Below, one piece after another: positions 6,186-10,229 of a stretch of 10,229 bases of DNA. The notes below the pieces were generated by a model, which was not told the origin of the DNA, did not search any database, and saw only the letters and a list, made by a program, of their open reading frames with translations. How positions within the stretch are numbered: the first letter of the stretch is position 1; the number at the start of each line of letters is the position of its first letter. The stretch is taken from positions 1 to 10,229 of the forward strand of contig CAHJWV010000537.1 in NCBI GenBank assembly GCA_903643055.1, in the 5' to 3' direction. The stretch comes from Burkholderiales bacterium (GTDB lineage: Bacteria > Pseudomonadota > Gammaproteobacteria > Burkholderiales > Burkholderiaceae). Both the position numbers and the translations under genes were made by a program.

Positions 6186-7113
6186 CGCGGGGCCGTTTGG
6201 CGGGCGCCGGTGGATGCAGCGCCTGCATCGACAGCGCCAACTCATCATGCAGCCACTGGCGCAGCGCGTTGAGCGGGGGCCAGTCGCGCAGGGCGGGTGG
6301 ATACACCAGGTGGTACGGGTGGGCGTCTTCGTGGGTGATCGACAGCGGCGAGAGCTTCACCAGCCGTCCATCGCAAAGGGCATCGGCCGCAAGCAGTTCA
6401 CGCGCGACTGACAGACCGAGGTTTTGCTCTGTCGCCTGCAGCATCAGCCCGACATCGTTGAACACCGCGACCGGCGTGACGCGCTGGCGCAGACCGGCTG
6501 CAGTAAACCAGCGCTCCCATAGCTCGCCGTTGCCGAGCAGCGGTTCGCGAGCCAGCACCTCGGGCGCTGCACCGAGCAGGTGGCTGGCCGCAGTGGGCGA
6601 ACCCACCACGACGAAGGGCATCGGGGCGTCAAACAGGCGCTCTGAGGCAAGCCCTTGCCATGGCCCCGTTCCCTGCCGCAAGGCGGCGTGAAAGCCCGCG
6701 CGCTGCAGGTCGATGAGCTGCAGGGTGGCATCGATCTCCATGGCGATATCGGGATGGCGTTCGCGCCAACGATTCATGCGCGGAAGTAGCCAACGCTGCG
6801 CAAACGAAGGCAGCATGGTCACGCGCAGGCGCTGTGCTGCGCCACTGGCGGCCGCTGCTGCGGCCTGCACGCCATCGTCGAGCTGTGCCAATGCTGGCAC
6901 CACGCAGCGCAGCAGCGCCTCGCCCGCCGCGTTGAGTACGACGCTGCGGCCACGGCGATCGAACAGGGTGAAGCCGAGCTGGGCCTCCAGGCCGCGGATC
7001 TGTTGGCTGACGGCACTGTGCGTCAGGTGCAGCTTGTCAGCGGCAGCGCGCAGGTTTTGCAGTTGCGCCACGGCGCGGAAGGCGGGCAGCGTGTGCAGGG
7101 GAAGTCGTCTCAT
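6151..7113 (-). CDS. LysR-family transcriptional regulator, GcvA-like
   Basis: This complete 320-residue LysR-type regulator has its N-terminal winged helix-turn-helix at about residues 1-62: LPLHTLPAFRAVAQL, AADKLHLTHSAVSQQIRGLE and LGFTLFDRRGRSVVLNAAGE. The LysR substrate-binding domain follows at about 93-295. The opening pattern and the LFDRRGR block are typical of the GcvA-like subgroup, but the effector and target genes cannot be read from the sequence. The last 20 or so residues are a Pro/Arg/Ala-rich basic tail beyond the usual 300-residue length, and its final 11 codons overlap the 3' end of hemW on the opposite strand. The ATG at 7113 sits 3 nt from a GGTAAG/CTTACC dyad, with no evident Shine-Dalgarno. 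It is divergent from the DUF1127 gene, the classical arrangement for a LysR protein and its target. Confidence 0.92.
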   Translation of the reverse strand: MRRLPLHTLPAFRAVAQLQNLRAAADKLHLTHSAVSQQIRGLEAQLGFTLFDRRGRSVVLNAAGEALLRCVVPALAQLDDGVQAAAAAASGAAQRLRVTMLPSFAQRWLLPRMNRWRERHPDIAMEIDATLQLIDLQRAGFHAALRQGTGPWQGLASERLFDAPMPFVVVGSPTAASHLLGAAPEVLAREPLLGNGELWERWFTAAGLRQRVTPVAVFNDVGLMLQATEQNLGLSVARELLAADALCDGRLVKLSPLSITHEDAHPYHLVYPPALRDWPPLNALRQWLHDELALSMQALHPPAPAKRPRASRAGTRPASR

Positions 7114-7229
7114 GGTGGTAAGTATGGCTTACCAATCTATGCAGAACAAAGCGCTTTTTCTGCATGAATTGGGCTCCTATGCTTACCAGAAAACCTCGCA
7201 ATACGCGAGACATCACGAAAGGCCATGCC
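7114..7229. promoter_or_regulatory. Divergent regulatory region between the LysR gene and the DUF1127 gene
   Basis: This 116-bp spacer carries structured sites. GGTAAG-TATGG-CTTACC (7117-7133) is a perfect 6-bp dyad containing TAAG-N5-CTTA, which fits the LysR T-N11-A consensus. A 27-bp near-perfect palindrome lies at 7139-7165. A second GCTTACCA copy lies at 7181-7188. On the minus strand TTGTTC (7149-7144), a 17-bp gap and CATACT (7126-7121) form a possible LysR-gene promoter overlapping both sites, consistent with autoregulation. Binding by this LysR protein is inferred. Confidence 0.5.
7139..7165. repeat. 27-bp near-perfect palindrome
   Basis: The left arm ATGCAGAACAAAGC (7139-7152) and right arm GCTTTTTCTGCAT (7153-7165) are reverse complements except for one extra C in the left arm. 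The centre is GCGC. It has no loop and no directional T tract at the right place for a terminator, so a protein-binding operator is more likely than an RNA hairpin. It lies in the promoter spacer of a LysR gene. Confidence 0.75.
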
Positions 7230-7490
7230 ATGGACACTGCTGCAGCCCGTTGTGCGGAGATCGGGCTTTCGCCGCACCCCGTGGCCCGGCTTTGGCGTGC
7301 TGTTGCGGTGTGGTGGGCAAGCCATCTGGAATGCACGCGAAAGGCCCGTGAGTTGGATTTCCTGTCGGACTTGAACCCGGAGATCTTGCGCGACATCGGC
7401 GTGCCGGAGCAGCTTGTCTCGCACGCTGAAGCGCGGCGCGAATCGCTGCGCTTGCGTCAATTCGATTTGCGCCAGTGGCGTGATGGCTGA
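7230..7490 (+). CDS. Small DUF1127-type protein
   Basis: The product has 86 residues from the ATG at 7230. That start has GAAAGG at 7217-7222, seven bases upstream; a longer reading from 7164 is possible but lacks such a site. The C-terminal half has the DUF1127 (YjiS-like) signature: ARELDFLSDLNPEILRDIGV (39-58), with the hallmark LRDIG. The N-terminal half (about 17-33) is a short Trp-rich helix, ARLWRAVAVWWASHL, which could be amphipathic. DUF1127 proteins are small and Arg-rich; in alphaproteobacteria some have been tied to RNA turnover and to phosphate and carbon metabolism, but no function is assigned here. It is divergent from the LysR gene and may be its target. The stop codon lies inside the first unit of a 14-bp tandem array. 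Confidence 0.72.
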   Translation: MDTAAARCAEIGLSPHPVARLWRAVAVWWASHLECTRKARELDFLSDLNPEILRDIGVPEQLVSHAEARRESLRLRQFDLRQWRDG

Positions 7491-7546
7491 TGTGTGGCGG
7501 CAGGTGCGTGAGGGCTGATGCGTGAGGGCCGATGCGAGAGCGGGAA
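7477..7546. repeat. Degenerate tandem array, five 14-bp units
   Basis: The units are GGCGTGATGGCTGA (7477-7490), TGTGTGGCGGCAGG (7491-7504), TGCGTGAGGGCTGA (7505-7518), TGCGTGAGGGCCGA (7519-7532) and TGCGAGAGCGGGAA (7533-7546). Units 3 and 4 differ at one base, units 1 and 3 at two, and units 2 and 5 are more decayed. The first unit is the last 14 bases of the DUF1127 gene, including its TGA. The array ends exactly at the cheB stop codon, so the whole 56-bp intergenic gap is repeat. Confidence 0.7.
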
Positions 7547-8635
7547 TTAGACGCGGTTGGTCGACAGGCCCGAGGTGCTGCGCAACCGTTCGATCAGCTT
7601 TGGCGCAATCTGCGTGAGCGGCAAAACCTCGTTCGCTGCGCCGGCATTGATGGCTTCGCGCGGCATGCCAAAGACCACGCAGGTGGCTTCATCCTGTACG
7701 AGGTTGTAGCTGCCAGCGTCGCGCAGCTCCTTCATGGCCTTGGCGCCATCGGCGCCCATGCCGGTCAGCATGATGCCCAACGCATTCGGGCCGACCACGC
7801 GGGCTGCCGATTTGAAGAGCACTTCGACCGAGGGCTTGTGTCGGTTCACCGGCTCGCCGTCTTGCACGCGAGCAATGTAGTTGGCGCCACTGCGCTCCAC
7901 ACTCAAGTGCAGGCCGCCCGGTGCGATGTAGGCATGGCCGGGCAAGATGCGTTCGCCGTCTTGGGCTTCCTTGACGCGGATGCGGCACAGGCCATCGAGC
8001 CGCGCGGCATAGCTCTTTGTGAAGCCCGGAGGCATGTGCTGCGTGATCACGACGGCCGGGCAATCGGCCGGCAGATTCATCAGCACTTCCTTGGTCGCTT
8101 CGGTGCCGCCGGTGGAGGCGCCGATGAAGATGATCTTCTCGGTCGACAAGCGGCCCATGTTGGCGATGGGCGCAGGCGGCTTGGCGGCTGGGGCGCCGGT
8201 GGCGGTCGATGCAATCGCGTGATGCTTTCGGATGTGCGCCTTGGATGCAATGCGGACTTTGTCGGTGATGTCTTCGGCCAGCAGGCGCAGACCATCGGCG
8301 ACGCCGATCTTCGGTTTGGCAACGAAATCCACCGCACCCAACTCGAGCGCGCGCATCGTCACTTCGGCACCGCGCTCGGTCAGCGTAGACACCATCACGA
8401 CCGGCATCGGCCGCAGCCGCATCAGCTTGGACAGGAAGTCGATGCCGTCCATGCGGGGCATCTCGACATCGAGCGTGATCACATCGGGGTTCAGGTCGCG
8501 GATCATTTCGCGCGCCACCAGCGGGTCGCTCGCCGCGCCGATGCATTCCATGTCGACCTGACGATTGATGATCTCGGTGAGCAGGCTGCGCACCAGCGCT
8601 GAGTCGTCCACCACCACCACACGCGTTTTTTTCAT
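7547..8635 (-). CDS. cheB: CheB, chemoreceptor glutamate methylesterase/glutamine deamidase
   Basis: This complete 362-residue two-domain response regulator removes methyl groups from chemoreceptor glutamates and can deamidate glutamines, resetting receptor sensitivity. The receiver domain (about 1-120) has acidic pocket D10/D11, phospho-acceptor D56 in ITLDVEMP, S83 and K107 in FVAKPK. An Ala/Pro-rich linker (about 140-160) follows. The methylesterase domain carries the full catalytic triad: S174 in IGASTGG, H200 in ITQHMPPGF and D296 in LTGMGADG. Activity should rise when CheA phosphorylates D56. The ATG at 8635 has a strong GGGGAGA ribosome site at 8641-8647. It follows cheD by 81 bp and its stop adjoins a tandem array; cheY/cheZ do not follow, although they are often nearby in related bacteria. 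Confidence 0.96.
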   Translation of the reverse strand: MKKTRVVVVDDSALVRSLLTEIINRQVDMECIGAASDPLVAREMIRDLNPDVITLDVEMPRMDGIDFLSKLMRLRPMPVVMVSTLTERGAEVTMRALELGAVDFVAKPKIGVADGLRLLAEDITDKVRIASKAHIRKHHAIASTATGAPAAKPPAPIANMGRLSTEKIIFIGASTGGTEATKEVLMNLPADCPAVVITQHMPPGFTKSYAARLDGLCRIRVKEAQDGERILPGHAYIAPGGLHLSVERSGANYIARVQDGEPVNRHKPSVEVLFKSAARVVGPNALGIMLTGMGADGAKAMKELRDAGSYNLVQDEATCVVFGMPREAINAGAANEVLPLTQIAPKLIERLRSTSGLSTNRV

Positions 8636-8640
8636 GTCGT

Positions 8641-8658
8641 TCTCCCCGGTTGGCCGGG
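8641..8658 (-). promoter_or_regulatory. cheB: cheB ribosome binding site partly inside a hairpin
   Basis: On the minus strand CCCGG-CCAA-CCGGG (8658-8645) is a perfect 5-bp stem, and its 3' arm shares three G residues with the GGGGAGA ribosome site (8647-8641). When folded, the stem would partly block ribosome access to cheB and could lower or couple its translation. The stem is short, so regulation is only a possibility. Confidence 0.4.
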
Positions 8659-8716
8659 TCGTTTGTCTCTGGGTTGCGGGTCGTGCCGATATTTCGAGCG
8701 GATATCTCGACAGGTC

Positions 8717-9361
8717 TCAGAACAAGTCGACCGAGCCGCCGCCCGTGCTCGCCGGCACGGCCTTTTGCGCTGCGGCGCGGTCCTGTGCCAGCAAGGCATC
8801 GGTATTCGTCGGCGCCAGCCGCTTGACCATGGCTTTGCCACTGCCCGGCAAGAAGCACACCTTGCGCGGGTACACATCGAGCACGTCTTTCGACATCACC
8901 GGAATGCGTTCGGTCTTCAGATAGTCCATCACGAAGTTGGTGTTGCGCTCGCCAACGTTCATCGTCGTCATGCCGCTGACCACCTGGCCGCCACCGAAGA
9001 TCTTGGCTTCCATCGTCATGCGCGAGGCGCCACGCTTCATCATTTCGTTGATCAGCAGCTCCATGGCATAGGAGCCATAACGCCCAGAATCCCCGGCGCC
9101 ATCGGGAAGCATGAAATGGTTCATGCCGCCGACCTTGGCCACGCGGTCCCAGATGCAGGCTGCAATGCAGGAGCCCAGCGTCGTCATGATCAGCATGTCT
9201 TCGTCATGCACGAAGTACTCGCCGGGCAAGATCTTCACCGCATCGTTCTTGAAGTGCGCGTCATAGAAGAAGAACGAGGCTTCTCCGGGTTTGCGGTATG
9301 CAGACTTCAGGCGCTCAAGGCGCGAACCGGCGGCGGGAGTGGATGACGAGATCAGTGCCAT
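8717..9361 (-). CDS. cheD: CheD, chemoreceptor glutamine deamidase
   Basis: CheD converts specific receptor glutamines to glutamates, maturing chemoreceptors so that CheR and CheB can act on them. The 214-residue product has the conserved block TTLGSCIAACIWD with catalytic Cys C65 and GGMNHFMLP with H82; the third active-site residue, a Thr, is expected further on. ILPGEYFVHDEDM precedes them, and AKIFGGGQVV follows. A poorly conserved N-terminal stretch of about 40 residues (SSSTPAAGSRLERLKSAYRK and on) makes it longer than minimal CheD proteins of about 160 residues. It ends in GGGSVDLF, a hydrophobic C-terminal peptide that might serve docking; that is inference. The gene lies between cheR (63-bp gap) and cheB (81-bp gap), one adaptation operon. 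The ribosome site before 9361 is weak (GGAA). Confidence 0.95.
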   Translation of the reverse strand: MALISSSTPAAGSRLERLKSAYRKPGEASFFFYDAHFKNDAVKILPGEYFVHDEDMLIMTTLGSCIAACIWDRVAKVGGMNHFMLPDGAGDSGRYGSYAMELLINEMMKRGASRMTMEAKIFGGGQVVSGMTTMNVGERNTNFVMDYLKTERIPVMSKDVLDVYPRKVCFLPGSGKAMVKRLAPTNTDALLAQDRAAAQKAVPASTGGGSVDLF

Positions 9362-9407
9362 GATGTTCCGATATCGGTGATGGAGCGCGCGGGCTTGAGG
9401 TACTCGT

Positions 9408-9421
9408 GGGCCAAAAGGCCC
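9408..9421. repeat. Perfect hairpin in the cheR-cheD spacer
   Basis: GGGCC-AAAA-GGCCC (plus strand) is a 5-bp GC stem with a 4-nt loop, a few bases after the cheR stop on the minus strand. No T run follows it in the direction of transcription, so full termination is unlikely. It may stabilise the cheR segment of the mRNA or mark a processing point. Confidence 0.4.
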
Positions 9422-9424
9422 CGC

Positions 9425-10229
9425 TCAAACGCGCTCATAGATCGTCTTGCCCCGAAGTCGAAACAGATCTTTGGATTCGGTGAAGTTCTCGGAGTGGCCG
9501 ACGAAGAGCAGCCCATGGGGCTTCATCACGTTGTGGATACGCTCCAGCACGCGGCGCTGCGTTGGCCCGTCGAAATAGATCATCACGTTGCGGCAGAACA
9601 CGATGTCGAAGGGTTCGCCGAACGACCACTTTGCATCCATCAGGTTGTGCGGCCGAAAGTCGATCATGCGGGCCAACTCCGGTTTGATCCGGATCGAACC
9701 GCTGTTGTCGCCCTTGCCACGCAGGAAATGCGCGCGCAGCCGTTCGGGCGACAGGCCGCGCGAATCGGCCGAATACACGCCAAGCCCGGCTGTGGTCAGC
9801 ACCTTGGTGTCGATGTCGCTTGCAATGATGCGTGCGGTATGGGTGCCCAGCGCCTCGGTGCAGGTCATCGCGATTGAGTAGGGCTCTTCACCCGTCGAGG
9901 CGGCGTTGCACCAGATGCGCAGGTTCTGTGCGCCGCGCGTTTTCAAGTCTTCAGCCAGCGAATGGAAATGGTGTTCCTCGCGGAAGAAGGCGGTCAGGTT
10001 GGTGGTTAGGCAATTGATGAATTCCTGCCATTCGCGCTCACCGGAGCTGCCGGAACTGCTTTCCAGCCATTGCAGGTAATGGGTGAACGAGCGCTGGCCG
10101 GTTTCACGCAATCGCCTCGACAAGCGGCTGTAGACCATCGCCTGTTTACCTGCATGAAGGCTGATGCCGGCACGCTGGTAAATCAACTCGCGAACGCGCT
10201 CGAAGTCAGCGGCGCCGAAGCTGAACTCT
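9425..10229 (-). CDS. cheR: CheR, chemoreceptor glutamate methyltransferase (N-terminus off window)
   Basis: CheR transfers methyl groups from S-adenosylmethionine to chemoreceptor glutamates. The 268 or so codons in the window are open to the right edge. The first visible residues, EFSFGAADFERVRELIYQRAGISL, are the family's usual N-terminal helix, so only about 10-20 residues should be missing. A TTG at 10186 is therefore not the start. The SAM-binding segment is LRIWCNAASTGEEPYSIAM, and the catalytic-domain blocks IIASDIDTKVL, FDIVFCRNVMIYFD and GLLFVGHSENF are all present. The protein ends LRGKTIYERV. It is the first visible gene of the cheR-cheD-cheB set and would usually be preceded by receptor, cheW or cheA genes to the right. 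No VAIY-type pentapeptide-binding insertion was sought in detail. Confidence 0.95.
   Translation of the reverse strand, partial: EFSFGAADFERVRELIYQRAGISLHAGKQAMVYSRLSRRLRETGQRSFTHYLQWLESSSGSSGEREWQEFINCLTTNLTAFFREEHHFHSLAEDLKTRGAQNLRIWCNAASTGEEPYSIAMTCTEALGTHTARIIASDIDTKVLTTAGLGVYSADSRGLSPERLRAHFLRGKGDNSGSIRIKPELARMIDFRPHNLMDAKWSFGEPFDIVFCRNVMIYFDGPTQRRVLERIHNVMKPHGLLFVGHSENFTESKDLFRLRGKTIYERV

Noticed and set aside
7477..7546. The 14-bp array as a CRISPR
   Set aside because: Units are directly abutting, with no unique spacers, and are only 14 bp long. It is a simple tandem repeat.
7532..8602. Long plus-strand open frame (356 codons) opposite cheB
   Set aside because: The opposite strand encodes CheB with every catalytic residue. 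The translation here is His/Arg/Gln-rich with no domain, typical of an antisense shadow.
7689..8858. Second minus-strand open frame (389 codons) across cheB and the cheD-cheB spacer
   Set aside because: It is out of frame with cheB and Arg/His/Gly-rich, and it would run through the cheB ribosome site. It is a frame shadow.
8663..9346. Plus-strand open frame (227 codons) opposite cheD
   Set aside because: It is antisense to a complete cheD and shows no family motif.
9368..9377. CCGATATCGG palindrome just upstream of the cheD start, with a similar ATATCGG in the cheD-cheB spacer
   Set aside because: Ten-base palindromes are frequent by chance and the two sites match only in part; there is not enough to call an operator.
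9425..10186. TTG at 10186 as the cheR start
   Set aside because: The frame stays open to the window edge, and the 14 upstream residues match the expected CheR N-terminal helix, so the gene is simply cut by the window.

Overview
The window looks like a chromosomal segment of a betaproteobacterium, most likely order Burkholderiales. The main reason is the block yicC < > Ser/Thr kinase - PP2C phosphatase - rph - rdgB - hemW, an arrangement I recall from that order. The HemW N-terminus, the CheR/CheD/CheB sequences and the high G+C coding style agree with this. I did not compute G+C or run a search, so anything finer than order is not claimed.

Layout. (1) 1-254, minus strand: the first 84 codons of a periplasmic polyol-type (mannitol/sorbitol) ABC transporter binding protein, running off the left edge. 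(2) 255-585: no gene. It holds the transporter's leader region with two small dyads, a clear rho-independent terminator that ends leftward transcription from yicC, and a hairpin just after the yicC stop. (3) 586-1530, minus: yicC. Only 28 bp separates it from the divergent plus-strand block. (4) 1559-6185, plus: a tight gene run of protein kinase, PP2C phosphatase (3-nt gap), rph, rdgB (3-nt gap) and hemW (8-nt overlap). A 126-bp spacer before rph divides it into two halves. (5) 6151-7113, minus: a GcvA-like LysR regulator, converging on hemW with a 35-nt overlap. (6) 7230-7490, plus: a small DUF1127-type protein, divergent from the regulator across a spacer rich in inverted repeats. (7) 7477-7546: a degenerate 14-bp tandem array filling the gap to the next gene. 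(8) 7547-10229, minus: the chemotaxis adaptation genes cheR (5' end off the window), cheD and cheB, transcribed in that order.

How the parts work together. The central block joins a reversible Ser/Thr phosphorylation pair to RNA and nucleotide housekeeping: YicC (RNase-linked), RNase PH (tRNA 3' trimming) and RdgB (removal of ITP/XTP). HemW is a heme-trafficking radical-SAM protein. Physical linkage suggests, but does not show, that the kinase/phosphatase pair acts on RNA metabolism. The che genes form an adaptation module for chemoreceptors: methylation (CheR), deamidation (CheD) and demethylation/deamidation (CheB).

I see no mobile element, phage gene, CRISPR array, tRNA or rRNA. Most of the window is ordinary core genome. 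The points most worth a second look are the regulator/DUF1127 spacer, the 14-bp array, and the non-canonical kinase with its very short divergent promoter region.
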